NCBI GenBank assembly: GCA_017983675.1
Contig: JAGOAZ010000018.1
Location: 1 to 45,366, forward strand
Length of the DNA: 45,366 nucleotides
Source: Fluviicola sp.
GTDB taxonomy: Bacteria > Bacteroidota > Bacteroidia > Flavobacteriales_D > Crocinitomicaceae
Direction of reading: 5' to 3'
Below, piece after piece: positions 35,139 to 43,202 of this stretch. The notes beneath the pieces were generated by a model, which saw only the letters and a list, made by a program, of their open reading frames with translations, did not search any database and was not told the origin of the DNA. How positions within the stretch are numbered: the stretch's first letter is position 1; every line of letters begins with the position of its first letter. A program made the position numbers and the translations under genes.

Positions 35139-36388
35139 GCTGCTATCGTTTTTTCAATTGACGGATTAAAATCGCCTGTTACTAAAAAAGGTTTAAAATA
35201 TTCTTTGCTTTCATAACCACCTTCTATTATCTGTTTTTGCGTTGGTAAGTACCCAAAAACTTCATCTGCATATCCCGAATAAATACAAAATTCTTCGTTG
35301 GCAATTTCATCCAAAATGAGGGTATATTCAGAGACCACTTCACTTGAAATTGTATAAAAAGCCAACTTGTTTCCCATACTAATTTTTCTAAAAATAATAC
35401 TTTCTATGCCTGCTGCATGAATTCCTAAAATTGAAACATCTTTTTGAATCATGCGCGAAGTTAATTCGGTATTGTAGATTTCAGGATTGAAGCATGCATT
35501 TGACCAAACATGCAAAAAATGGTTGCATAGATCATCCACCCAACTATTGTATTCTTTGTTGTTGGTAAACCTGTAATAGCTCACTGGATAACTCAATTGA
35601 AAAAAGTCGCGAATTACCTTAGAAAAAGAGACTCTTTTTGGTGGATATGCTCTTACATCACCTGCAAAACCTGGCATATAAAACACTGGCAGTTCTTGTG
35701 CAACCTCTTTTAACCGTAGGACATTGCGCACTTCCCCTGGAAATTCAGCACTGACCAAATTGTTTGCAAACAAATTCGTGGGATGACAGGGAAATGACCA
35801 AATAACGCCCAAAAGGTTTTTATTGGAATTTGCAGTAGTAATTTTAATTATTTTAAATTCTTCGTTTTTGAAACCGTTCAAATTTGGCTCCATTGCAATA
35901 AATGTCTTAAAAATAGCGCCTAACCTTCTTACTTTTCTTCGTCTATTGCATGTTAAATGAGTTGTTTTCCCGCTCGAAATTTCCAGCGCTATTTCCGTGA
36001 ATATCTCAGCTTTGAGTTGCTGCATTAACTCAACTATTTTTTCTGTTAAAAACAAAAAATATGCTTCATCACGCTCCCCCAATTCAATTCTTTTTTCTTC
36101 CAATGAAGGCGCGTAATGCGTGTGGGTTGACATAATCACGATGTCTTTTTCAAGAATTGATTGATCATACGCTTGAACTTCACGCATGATAAACTTTTTC
36201 AATGCGTTGCTAATAAACAATGTATCAATTGAAAACATATAAATGCAAGTTTCGTCTTGTTTGAAAACTAGTGCATTAATTTCCAAACTACTATGTATTC
36301 CTTGACTCTCGACCCCCTGCCCCATACCTGTCAATCGCGCAGGGCGCAAAGGTGTAATGTCGATTTTTTTAGCTTTGTATTGAATCAT
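35117..36388 (-). CDS. Neutral/alkaline ceramidase-like hydrolase
   Basis: This 423-aa protein resembles the N-terminal catalytic domain of non-lysosomal neutral ceramidase. It opens with IDITPLRPARLTGMG, has the metal-ligand-like STHTHYAP (His pair), SFPCHPTNL with a further His, and NNLVSAEFPGEVRNVL where the nucleophile Ser would lie. No signal peptide and no C-terminal Ig domain is present, so it is probably cytoplasmic, unlike secreted ceramidases. It could cleave or form an N-acyl amide. It is coupled to the GNAT gene (22-bp overlap). Confidence 0.75.
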   Translation of the reverse strand: MIQYKAKKIDITPLRPARLTGMGQGVESQGIHSSLEINALVFKQDETCIYMFSIDTLFISNALKKFIMREVQAYDQSILEKDIVIMSTHTHYAPSLEEKRIELGERDEAYFLFLTEKIVELMQQLKAEIFTEIALEISSGKTTHLTCNRRRKVRRLGAIFKTFIAMEPNLNGFKNEEFKIIKITTANSNKNLLGVIWSFPCHPTNLFANNLVSAEFPGEVRNVLRLKEVAQELPVFYMPGFAGDVRAYPPKRVSFSKVIRDFFQLSYPVSYYRFTNNKEYNSWVDDLCNHFLHVWSNACFNPEIYNTELTSRMIQKDVSILGIHAAGIESIIFRKISMGNKLAFYTISSEVVSEYTLILDEIANEEFCIYSGYADEVFGYLPTQKQIIEGGYESKEYFKPFLVTGDFNPSIEKTIAACFREIN

Positions 36389-36526
36389 TTTTGTTTTATT
36401 CTTTATCTATAATTCGTTTTTATGTTTCAAAATTAACAATTAGTTATTGAGGTATTGTTAATTTGAAATCGTGTTTCCAAACGAGCGCAGAACCTATTTT
36501 TGCTAAGTTGCAGAAAGTGGCTGTTT

Positions 36527-37909
36527 TTATTCTTTTTTAAATATGGTTTTTTGTTTTCCCTGTGTCATTTCCAAACTGTTTTCTGAAAGATTAAATGTCA
36601 TTGTTATTCCTGCCGAATCAAATTTAAAAACATGATTTTCATAGGCATTCAGTGGGAATGCACGCTGTCCAGTTGCTTGAGCCATAAGCGTATTTCCATT
36701 TTTAAAAATGGTTATTTTAAGTGGGAACTTTCTGGTTGAATAAACACCCGTGTACTTGTCCAGCTCTTCTGAACTTACTGTTATTTGTTTCGTTCTACTT
36801 GTTCGGATTATTTCATTGTACAAAATATTTCTTACTTCCCGAACAGGAATAACTGTTTTAATTGTTGAATTATTCTGAAGTAAAATAATTGTTTTGTCAT
36901 TGTCTAAATGCCTTTCTATAAAAGTTTTATAACCAGCCCATTCGCCTGAGTGATTAGCTATTTTTCCATATTTTTCATTAATGCCAACTAGCCAGCCAAA
37001 ACCATAATTCGTTTGTTTTCCATCTTTTGTTTTGAAGGAACTAAAAATTATTTCCTTATCCTTTTCATTTATCAATATAGTTGAATAAAGTGCTCTATCC
37101 CATTTCAATAAATCTTCAAGAGTTGAATTGACCATTCCATCGCCAACAATTCCGTCAAGATAATAGCTGTAATATTCTTTCCCGAAACTGTTGGGCAAAA
37201 CTTTATTCCCTAAACTGTCCGTTACATAGCCCAAAGCATAGTTTTCTATTTTTTGAGGTTCATACCTGCTCCGGTAAACAAATGTGTTTTCCATTTCTAA
37301 AGGCTTAAAAATATTTTCAGTTAAAAATTGTCCATACGGTTTTTCCGAAACGCACGCTATTATTAATCCTAACAATGCATAACCTGTATTACTGTATTCA
37401 AATCTTTTTCCCGCTTTAAAATTTACGTTAGGTTTGTGCTTTGCAAATAGGTTTACAATATCCTGATTGGTAGCAAATTTCGTTTTGTCCCATTTTTCAT
37501 CAAACAGTTCAATATAATCAGGTAGTCCGCTCGTGTGGTTTAGTAAATTTCTAACTGTTATATTCTTATAAAAACTTAATTCAGGAATGAATTTAGAAAT
37601 GTTATCATCATAAGTTAATTTACCCATTTTTTCTAATAACACTATTCCCATAGCAGTAAATTGTTTTGAAACAGAGGCTAACTCAAATTTAGTTTGAAGA
37701 TTAAGGTATTGTTTAGACTCTTCGTCAGCCAGTCCGTAACTTTTTTGAAAAATCACATTCCCTTTCTCTGCAATCAAAACATTTCCATTGAATGAATTTT
37801 GGTTGTACAAAGCAGTAAATAAGCTGTCTAGTAATTCAGTTTGAGTTTTCTGTCCTTTAGCTATGTTTGACAGCAAAATAACCGAACTTAATAAAATTAT
37901 TATTCTCAT
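36527..37909 (-). CDS. Serine hydrolase of the class C beta-lactamase fold
   Basis: This 460-aa protein has a signal peptide (IIILLSSVILLSNIAKGQ). The penicillin-binding fold motifs are SVSK (SxxK nucleophile, in LASVSKQFTAMG), YSN (YxN, in RFEYSNTGYALLG) and HSG (in IANHSGEWAGYKT). The C-terminal 100 residues form a separate lipocalin-like beta domain, as in esterase or D-aminopeptidase relatives. Resistance is not implied; peptidase or esterase activity is equally likely. It is monocistronic, followed on its 5' side by element 37959-38015. Confidence 0.85.
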   Translation of the reverse strand: MRIIILLSSVILLSNIAKGQKTQTELLDSLFTALYNQNSFNGNVLIAEKGNVIFQKSYGLADEESKQYLNLQTKFELASVSKQFTAMGIVLLEKMGKLTYDDNISKFIPELSFYKNITVRNLLNHTSGLPDYIELFDEKWDKTKFATNQDIVNLFAKHKPNVNFKAGKRFEYSNTGYALLGLIIACVSEKPYGQFLTENIFKPLEMENTFVYRSRYEPQKIENYALGYVTDSLGNKVLPNSFGKEYYSYYLDGIVGDGMVNSTLEDLLKWDRALYSTILINEKDKEIIFSSFKTKDGKQTNYGFGWLVGINEKYGKIANHSGEWAGYKTFIERHLDNDKTIILLQNNSTIKTVIPVREVRNILYNEIIRTSRTKQITVSSEELDKYTGVYSTRKFPLKITIFKNGNTLMAQATGQRAFPLNAYENHVFKFDSAGITMTFNLSENSLEMTQGKQKTIFKKE

Positions 37910-37958
37910 ATGATTGGTTTTTAATATTGTGTTAAAGTGTTTGTGGCTACACGATGTG

Positions 37959-38015
37959 TCGGGCTAACAAGTAAAGTGCGTTTCAGCCCGAAGTCGCCTA
38001 AACGTTATTACAAGC
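37959..38015. repeat. attC-like element between the beta-lactamase gene and the gene at 38089-38382
   Basis: TCGGGCT (37959-37965) pairs with AGCCCGA (37985-37991). The element runs from GCTAACAAG to CGTTATTACAAGC. The 8-mer TTACAAGC at 38008-38015 recurs inverted at 38494-38501 and brackets the next gene. CTAACAAG at one end and CGTTA at the other match the layout of the elements at 42054 and 43952. Confidence 0.5.
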
Positions 38016-38088
38016 TGTGTTTACTCTTGTTCACTATACTTATCCAATTCTGGTCGTCCATTTATTGAATTCTAAGTGTTCGTTTTTG

Positions 38089-38382
38089 TCATAAATTTGA
38101 ATCGTCTTCAATTTCTTCTTGAATTAATTTTTGTTCTTTTTCAGTTAGCAAGGTTGTTCTAAAGATTTCTACTTGTCCATCTGTATGAAGTATTTCAAAA
38201 ATTCGATGAATCCAAGTCTGAAAAATTTTATCTGTAAATGAATATTTTCTTAAATCACCACAAATAATATGGTGACCAAATTTGGCAGCCCATAATTCAG
38301 GAGATAAATTCTGATTGTCAAATCTTTTTTTCCACTTATTTTCTTCTTCTAAATTTTGTTCTATTAATTGATTTGTAGTCAT
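38089..38382 (-). CDS. Hypothetical protein, 97 aa
   Basis: This small acidic, helix-rich cytoplasmic protein starts MTTNQLIEQNLEEENKWKKRF, with an FGHHIICGDLRKY segment in the middle and an acidic tail EEIEDDSNL. No family is recognised. An upstream TTG at 38403 keeps the frame, but the ATG at 38382 is preferred. It is flanked by inverted TTACAAGC copies (38008-38015, 38494-38501). Confidence 0.55.
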   Translation of the reverse strand: MTTNQLIEQNLEEENKWKKRFDNQNLSPELWAAKFGHHIICGDLRKYSFTDKIFQTWIHRIFEILHTDGQVEIFRTTLLTEKEQKLIQEEIEDDSNL

Positions 38383-38497
38383 AACAATATTTTTTGCACT
38401 CAATTCCTATTTGTTTCTTGTCGTCCTAAAAAACAGAAATCATAATTAAATGATTTAAATTCGATTATTTTCCGAAGCGTAAACTTTACTCTTGCTT

Positions 38498-38627
38498 GTA
38501 ACGTTTTGGTGCTTCCCGAAGATGGCGATTTTTAACACTTCACTGTCAAGTAAGCACAAACTTTGATAGAAGCTCAAAGCTTGATTTAACCACTGAACAG
38601 CCACTTTTGGGTAGGTGCTGTTAGCGG
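38498..38627. repeat. attC-like element after the gene at 38667-39242
   Basis: Core ends are GTAACGTTTT (38498) and AGGTGCTGTTAGCGG (to 38627). Internal dyads are GTGCTT/AAGCAC and AAGC-TCAAA-GCTT. The same ends (TAACGTTTT and AGGTGCTGTTAGTGG) occur at 45047-45127 with a different, shorter middle. It fills the gap between the genes at 38382 and 38667. Confidence 0.6.
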
Positions 38628-38635
38628 TAGTAATT
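38620..38635 (+). repeat. Left bracket of the gene at 38667-39242
   Basis: GTTAGCGGTAGTAAT matches the inverted copy ending at 39306 (GTTAGCGGTAATAAT when read on the minus strand) at 14 of 15 positions. The two ends enclose exactly one gene, as the self-complementary ends of an integron cassette would. Confidence 0.65.
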
Positions 38636-38666
38636 ATTCGTTCTATGCAGTTGTCAGTCGTCACAG

Positions 38667-39242
38667 TCAGTCCTGTTTTTCAGATACAATTCTGATTTCA
38701 GTAATGAGTTTGTTTGCTTCTTCAAATAAATCGAGCCATTGTGATTTTCCGCTCTCAATATTTTGCATTTGCTCGGTCGCTTTAAATTTTCCTTTGTTTG
38801 TCAAGAAATAAAATGTCAAACCATTTTTGTCTGGTAGAATTGTTGTCTCGATTTTTGAAGCTCTGTCTAAATAGCTCCCAGATTTATTTATGAAACAGTT
38901 TATTGCATTTAAAACATTGTCGTGTCCACCACCACCAATGAAACCGCCACCTGAACTTAAATACAAACTTGCGTCTCCTGTCGTAAAGGAAACAAGTGTT
39001 GCAGTTCCTTCTCCTACGTCCCAGTCCATAACAACACCATAAATTTCTGTCTTGTCGTCAGAAAGTTTTAGTTGCAATTGTTCTGCTGTTGCACCCAAAG
39101 CCATATTTCTAAGGTCGTTATAAGGATTGTTTTTAGGGTCAACTTTTGATTGTTGATTGTCTCCTTTGTTGTTGCGAGTTGTCAAGTAGTAAACAAGTCC
39201 ACCAACGATTAGTATTCCTAATATTATGTATGACATTTTCAT
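38667..39242 (-). CDS. Membrane-anchored protein of unknown function, 191 aa
   Basis: One N-terminal membrane helix (SYIILGILIVGGLVYYLTT) is followed by a soluble domain. It contains a Gly-rich strand (SLYLSSGGGFIGGGGHDNVLNAIN) and a C-terminal helical part. No family is recognised. It is bracketed by 15-bp inverted repeats and preceded by repeat copy 2, so it is a single-gene unit. Confidence 0.65.
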   Translation of the reverse strand: MKMSYIILGILIVGGLVYYLTTRNNKGDNQQSKVDPKNNPYNDLRNMALGATAEQLQLKLSDDKTEIYGVVMDWDVGEGTATLVSFTTGDASLYLSSGGGFIGGGGHDNVLNAINCFINKSGSYLDRASKIETTILPDKNGLTFYFLTNKGKFKATEQMQNIESGKSQWLDLFEEANKLITEIRIVSEKQD

Positions 39243-39290
39243 TTAATTGTCTGTTTTGTTGTTACGTATCTGTCTGTTTGTTCGGTCTGC

Positions 39291-39306
39291 TATTATTACC
39301 GCTAAC
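39291..39306 (-). repeat. Right bracket of the gene at 38667-39242
   Basis: On the minus strand this reads GTTAGCGGTAATAAT and pairs with the left bracket at 38620-38635. It is also the downstream end of repeat copy 2. Confidence 0.65.
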
Positions 39307-39534
39307 TTACATATACCCGCTACACAATTGCGCACATCCACCCCAATTCAGTTTGAAATGCGAAACGTTGCATCGTTTTTATTCTTTTTTTATTCCATCC
39401 CAAACCTCATCCACGCAAAAGCGCAAACAAAATGGTACAGCAAAGACAAAACGAGCCGAGGTGTATAGGTGTTTAAAGAAATTTACAGCAAATTGTGGTA
39501 AGGGGCTGTTGTAATTTGTAGTAATCCAAATATA
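39301..39534 (-). repeat. 235-bp repeated intergenic element, copy 2
   Basis: The layout is that of copy 1: the -7 box TATATTTG at 39534-39527 on the minus strand, the conserved middle, and TAAGTTAGC at the far end (39309-39301). It lies between the double-GNAT gene (upstream) and the gene at 38667-39242 (downstream). The 215 bp from 39468 to 39682, covering its promoter end and the GNAT 3' end, recur without a visible change at 42755-42969. Confidence 0.88.
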
Positions 39535-39576
39535 ATGAAAAAATTGAGGAAATTGAACGCGTGTTGAAAACGTAGA

Positions 39577-40590
39577 TCATTTGTCCCCGTAAACATAAAC
39601 TTCCATCCCTAGAAATTCTGTTTCGTCAATCAATGTCATCGAATTCTTGGTAGCAACGTTTATGGATGCAACATTTTTTTTGTCAATTATTGAAATAAAA
39701 GAATTGGCAATTTTATGTTGATGTCCAAAATATTTCATTTGTTTCGCCATTTCTGTTGCATAGCCTTTATTCCAATAATTTGGTTTCAAGGAATATGAAA
39801 TTTCAAATGCTTCTTTCCCATCTAATTCTCTAGGAATTATTCCTGCCATACCAATAAACTCACCACTTGATTTTTCAATTGTTGCTAATCCTCCTAATCC
39901 CTGTGTTTTATACCTGTCTAATTGTCTTAACACCCATTCTGAAGCCAATGATTGATGGTCTTTTGTTAAGTCAATTCCTAAAAAGTGAAGTTTATCGTTA
40001 TTTTCAAAAAATTCATACCAAGAGACAATATCATTTTCTGTTAATGCTCGATATGTTAATCTTTCTGATTCTTGATTAAAATAATTTGGAAATATTTCAT
40101 TTGGTTTTCTTTTTAGCACCATATTTATTCTTGTCCAAACATTGCCATTTACAGTCATTTTATCTGATCCTTCAGGATTGATTGTAAAACCAACTTTTTC
40201 GTAACATTTGATCGCTCCTTTGTTCCAATCAAATGTATTAAGGTCAACTTCATTGATCGTTGGGTCTTGAAAAAGTAAGTCAACCATTTCACGAACAATT
40301 TGTTCACCTATTTTTTGAGAGCGCAATTCTTTTTTGCCCACTAAAATTCTTGACAATCTTTTATTTCCATTTTCAAAATTTAATTCACAATGACCGATTG
40401 TCTCATGAGTTGATTTTAGAACTACTTTAAAAGGTTTTTTATCTTCCATTTTAAGATAATTCAACAGTTGCTCATTTGTCAATGGAAAAGTGAAAATTGG
40501 ACCAGCAAATTGAAACAATTCATCTGCGCTATGAACCCAACTCTTAAAGGTTTCAAAATCATTTTCAGTAAACGGTTTTAATTCAATCAT
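39577..40590 (-). CDS. Double GNAT-domain N-acetyltransferase
   Basis: This 337-aa protein is a tandem fusion of two GNAT domains. The first (1-165) has LRSQKIGEQIVREM as CoA motif and NWKGA-like DWNKGAIKCYEKVGF. The second (175-337) has LKPNYWNKGYATEMAKQM and NVASINVATKNSMTLIDE. Both resemble RimJ/RimL-type acetyltransferases of small molecules or protein N-termini. Substrates are unknown. Its 3' end (42755-42969) and its start region (43888-43936) are both duplicated downstream on the plus map, flanking the toxin-like genes. Confidence 0.85.
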   Translation of the reverse strand: MIELKPFTENDFETFKSWVHSADELFQFAGPIFTFPLTNEQLLNYLKMEDKKPFKVVLKSTHETIGHCELNFENGNKRLSRILVGKKELRSQKIGEQIVREMVDLLFQDPTINEVDLNTFDWNKGAIKCYEKVGFTINPEGSDKMTVNGNVWTRINMVLKRKPNEIFPNYFNQESERLTYRALTENDIVSWYEFFENNDKLHFLGIDLTKDHQSLASEWVLRQLDRYKTQGLGGLATIEKSSGEFIGMAGIIPRELDGKEAFEISYSLKPNYWNKGYATEMAKQMKYFGHQHKIANSFISIIDKKNVASINVATKNSMTLIDETEFLGMEVYVYGDK

Positions 40591-40600
40591 GATTTCGTAC

Positions 40601-40777
40601 GTTATGCTAGTTTATTATGTTTTGTGGATTTGCGTAGAAGCTGATTTAGAAGCACTAAACTTCATTTGAAAATCCAAATGTTCATTTTGCACTGAAACTG
40701 CTTTTATGCCAAACGACTGTTATTTTGAAGGTTTTGTTATTAATCTACTTATTTTATCTGTGTGTTGTTATGCTAGT
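40601..40777. repeat. Structured spacer with duplicated GTTATGCTAGT ends
   Basis: The 11-mer GTTATGCTAGT begins (40601-40611) and ends (40767-40777) this gap; a third copy is at 43913-43923. Inside are the dyads CATTTG/CAAATG and GAAG/CTTC. The right 11-mer contains the stop codon of the gene at 40773-41465. It is attC-like in position and size. Confidence 0.5.
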
Positions 40778-41465
40778 CGCAAACTTCGTAATAAATAAGT
40801 GTCCAATTATTATTTATTTTTCTAAAAGATAAATGAAAATTCCAATAAATCAAATCATCTTTTGAAATAAAACCAATTGCTTTTTCATTCTCGAAACACA
40901 AATAATAGTTATCATTAACAAATTCAAAACGATATGGATATATTTTATTTTCTATTATTTCGGTCGCATTTATTTTATGTTTTGTTGAAGTTGAAATATG
41001 GTTTCCTATTAAAATTTCAACTGTGTCAGATATAAAAACTTTGTCATCAACACCAAACTTTGGAGCTTCAGATAAGTAAGGTCCTTTCCAATAATGAGAA
41101 GCAGGTAGTTCATATGTATCTAATTTGTTGTCAAAATGAAAACCATTCTCACTTATTTTTAGAAATAAATCCCAAAATTTACTTTCGTTTGGATTATAAG
41201 CTAATCCAAAATAATGTGTAAAGATTAACCAATCTGAGTCGAAATTTCTGTCAGGACTTTCCAATCCATAACAAGAATAACCAAATGCGTTTTCTCCAAA
41301 TAGTTTATGAAGCTTTAGAGTGTCTTTATTTATACAAGTTATTTTTAATTCATTGAGATATATTTGAAAACTCGGATCATAATTATAAACTTTTACAGTA
41401 TCATCTATTTGACAAAATGAAAATGAAGAATAAAATAGAAATATTAGAAAGTAAAATGTTTTCAT
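40773..41465 (-). CDS. Secreted protein of unknown function, 230 aa
   Basis: A signal peptide (KTFYFLIFLFYSSFSFCQ) precedes a beta-rich domain with an aromatic core (ENAFGYSCYGLES). The C-terminus has an SH3-like strand set (GFISKDDLIYWNFHLSFRKINNNWTLIYYEVCD). No family is recognised with confidence. Its ATG overlaps the stop of the upstream membrane-protein gene by 4 bp, so the pair forms one operon and one cassette-like unit (40767-42060). Confidence 0.65.
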   Translation of the reverse strand: MKTFYFLIFLFYSSFSFCQIDDTVKVYNYDPSFQIYLNELKITCINKDTLKLHKLFGENAFGYSCYGLESPDRNFDSDWLIFTHYFGLAYNPNESKFWDLFLKISENGFHFDNKLDTYELPASHYWKGPYLSEAPKFGVDDKVFISDTVEILIGNHISTSTKHKINATEIIENKIYPYRFEFVNDNYYLCFENEKAIGFISKDDLIYWNFHLSFRKINNNWTLIYYEVCD

Positions 41466-41992
41466 TTTTTTAAGTATTGATTAAATTTTTGTTTTTCTAC
41501 TTTTCTAATTCTTATTTGTGAAAATGTCCCTTCAGGTTTCTCTATGAAATAATCCATTTTGTTATTTGAAAATGAATACGTTTTAAATAAATATCCACCG
41601 TCGATGTTAGGTATTCTAAAAAAATCTGTTTCACTTTTTGGTCCGAATAAATCATATTCTATAACTTTTTTAAAATAAATCGAATTATATTTTTTACTCC
41701 ACCATTCAGTTTTATATTGTTCATCTACAACTTTTTTAAAGTTTTTTTTATCTAATACCACAAGTCCATTTTTCAACCTTATATTATTAAGTTCTGTATC
41801 GTTTTCAATATTAATTGGAATCAATATCTTATACAGTAAAATAGCCGCAATTAGAATAACTACATACTTCAAAATACCACTTAAGTTTTTTAAAGATTCA
41901 ACAAAATATTTTTTATCTTTCTTATAATCAAGATAATATGCAAAACCCACGGGGACAATTATTATAAAAAATGTAATTAGTGCTTGAGTCAT
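41462..41992 (-). CDS. Membrane protein of unknown function, 176 aa
   Basis: Two N-terminal membrane helices (ALITFFIIIVPVGFAYYLDY and LKYVVILIAAILLYKILIPI) are followed by a basic soluble domain of about 115 residues. It is the first gene of the unit with 40773-41465 (4-bp ATGA overlap). No family is recognised. Confidence 0.65.
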   Translation of the reverse strand: MTQALITFFIIIVPVGFAYYLDYKKDKKYFVESLKNLSGILKYVVILIAAILLYKILIPINIENDTELNNIRLKNGLVVLDKKNFKKVVDEQYKTEWWSKKYNSIYFKKVIEYDLFGPKSETDFFRIPNIDGGYLFKTYSFSNNKMDYFIEKPEGTFSQIRIRKVEKQKFNQYLKK

Positions 41993-42053
41993 TATCTTAG
42001 ATTATTGGTTACACACGTAAATTACTGAAAAGGGATACAAAAAAGGCAAAGAA

Positions 42054-42102
42054 GCCTAACAAGTATAATCATTTTTGCGCTATTGTTTATTTGGTGTTAT
42101 GA
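42054..42102. repeat. 49-bp attC-like element, copy A
   Basis: It runs from GCCTAAC (the integron inverse-core form RYYYAAC) to GTTATGA. The inner 41 bp differ from copy B (43952-44000) at only one position. On the minus strand the core is GTTAGGC, a perfect GTTRRRY. The ends are weakly self-complementary. It lies directly after the 3' end of the gene at 42158-42580. Confidence 0.6.
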
Positions 42103-42157
42103 GATGTTTGTTATTTTCCCTCAGTTGTCAAGGAACAAATGTAAATATTTGAGGTTT

Positions 42158-42580
42158 TTATTTTCGACTTCGAATAAATGTCGATACAAAATAAATGAGC
42201 AACAGCCCCCAAAAAATACTTTCCCAAATTACAACTTTATCCTCCAGCTTTTTTTTTATGATTGACAATTTACTTTTTGGTTTTAATCCACTATTTATTT
42301 TAATTCTGTCATTTGTATATTCTTTTCTCCAAAAATTCAAATTTTCCTCACAGCTAAAAGACTTATTCTTTGAAATATGTTCTAATAGCGAACAATATTT
42401 TTTCGGATTAATTTTTTTAATGTATCCATCTTTTTCGTACCATAAATCAAATTCTAAATAATAAATCAAGTTTTTTTTATCTTCCAATGGATTTATAACC
42501 TGAAATTTTAATCCTAATGCTATCATGATAACAATTATCCCCCAATATTTTTTAAGCAAATTCATGTAAAGTTCTTTCAC
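42158..42580 (-). CDS. Small membrane protein of unknown function, 140 aa
   Basis: An N-terminal helix (YWGIIVIMIALGLKFQVI) and a C-terminal helix (VVIWESIFWGLLLIYFVST) flank a charged loop domain with two Cys residues (KYCSLLEHISKNKSFSCEEN). No family is recognised. It is a single-gene unit between element 42054-42102 and repeat copy 3, with loosely matched GTTATRA ends (42096 and 42618). Confidence 0.6.
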   Translation of the reverse strand: MKELYMNLLKKYWGIIVIMIALGLKFQVINPLEDKKNLIYYLEFDLWYEKDGYIKKINPKKYCSLLEHISKNKSFSCEENLNFWRKEYTNDRIKINSGLKPKSKLSIIKKKLEDKVVIWESIFWGLLLIYFVSTFIRSRK

Positions 42581-42604
42581 TCTGTTTAAGGCTTTTTTAT
42601 TACA

Positions 42605-42821
42605 CGCTACATTATAACATATCCACCTCTATTCAGACAGATAAGCGAAACGTTGCATCGTTTTTTATTCTTTTTTAATTCCATCCCAAACTTCATCCAA
42701 GTAAAAGCGCAAACAAAATGGTACAGCAAAGATAAAAACGAGCCGAGATGTGTGGGTGTTTAAAGAAATTTACAGCAAATTGTGGTAAGGGGCTGTTGTA
42801 ATTTGTAGTAATCCAAATATA
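42605..42821 (-). repeat. 235-bp repeated intergenic element, copy 3 (mosaic)
   Basis: The promoter-side part is identical to copy 2, but the distal part (42605-42700) is closer to copy 1. It lacks the final TAAGTTAGC and ends at GTTATAATG. One extra base (in CGTTTTTATC) breaks the frame that is open in copies 1 and 2. The -7 box TATATTTG is at 42821-42814. It precedes the gene at 42158-42580 by 25 bp. Confidence 0.85.
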
Positions 42822-42863
42822 ATGAAAAAATTGAGGAAATTGAACGCGTGTTGAAAACGTAGA

Positions 42864-42969
42864 TCATTTGTCCCCGTAAACATAAACTTCCATCCCTAGA
42901 AATTCTGTTTCGTCAATCAATGTCATCGAATTCTTGGTAGCAACGTTTATGGATGCAACATTTTTTTTG
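42864..42969 (-). pseudogene. Remnant of the 3' end of the double-GNAT gene
   Basis: The last 35 or so codons and stop of the gene at 39577-40590 are repeated here with no visible difference, as part of the 215-bp identity 42755-42969 to 39468-39682. At 42970 the match stops abruptly after a run of eight T and G. With 43888-43936 it marks a second GNAT copy whose middle is gone. It fills most of the gene-free stretch 42581-43049 together with repeat copy 3. Confidence 0.9.
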
Positions 42970-42987
42970 AGCACAATAGAAATATCA

Positions 42988-43024
42988 GACTAAAGCAGAA
43001 GTTCCGCTTCGCTGAGGTTTAGCC
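42988..43024. repeat. Hairpin element before the toxin-like unit
   Basis: GACTAAAGCAGAAG (42988-43001) pairs with CTTCGCTGAGGTTTAGCC (43007-43024) with a bulge. It is followed by GTTGGGT (43032-43038), which fits the GTTRRRY core. It lies just past the 3' end of the small gene at 43050-43202 and may be its terminator or a cassette boundary. Confidence 0.45.
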
Positions 43025-43049
43025 TTTATGTGTTGGGTAATACACTCGC

Positions 43050-43202
43050 TTATTCGGGTTTAATTTTCACGATTTCATTGTCTTTAATTACAACAAGTTC
43101 CGTGTTTTTCTGTTTTTTGAATTCAATTAACCTTTCATAAACTTTTTCAAGCCCGATAAGTATTTTATCTTTCAATTCTAATTGTTTTTCAACGGTTGTC
43201 AT
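43050..43202 (-). CDS. 50-aa partner protein of the zeta-toxin-like gene
   Basis: Read from the ATG at 43202, it begins MTTVEKQLELKDKILIGLEK, has a helix with heptad-like Leu spacing, and ends with a strand VVIKDNEIVKIKPE. Its start overlaps the end of the P-loop gene by 14 bp, so translation is coupled. Antitoxin or accessory function is inferred from position and size only. Confidence 0.6.
   Translation of the reverse strand: MTTVEKQLELKDKILIGLEKVYERLIEFKKQKNTELVVIKDNEIVKIKPE

Noticed and set aside
36527..37909. Antibiotic-resistance cassette (class C beta-lactamase)
   Set aside because: The SxxK and YxN motifs define the fold, but the HSG third motif and the C-terminal lipocalin-like domain fit peptidase or esterase relatives. 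Matched cassette ends were not found on both sides.
38455..38664. 69-aa minus-strand ORF between two hypothetical genes
   Set aside because: It lies entirely within the structured boundary element 38498-38627 and its flanks, has no recognisable domain, and its composition follows the dyads rather than codons.
39146..39514. 122-aa plus-strand ORF
   Set aside because: It runs antisense through the start of the gene at 38667-39242 and repeat copy 2. It has no homology and is Cys- and Leu-rich as antisense AT-rich reading frames often are.
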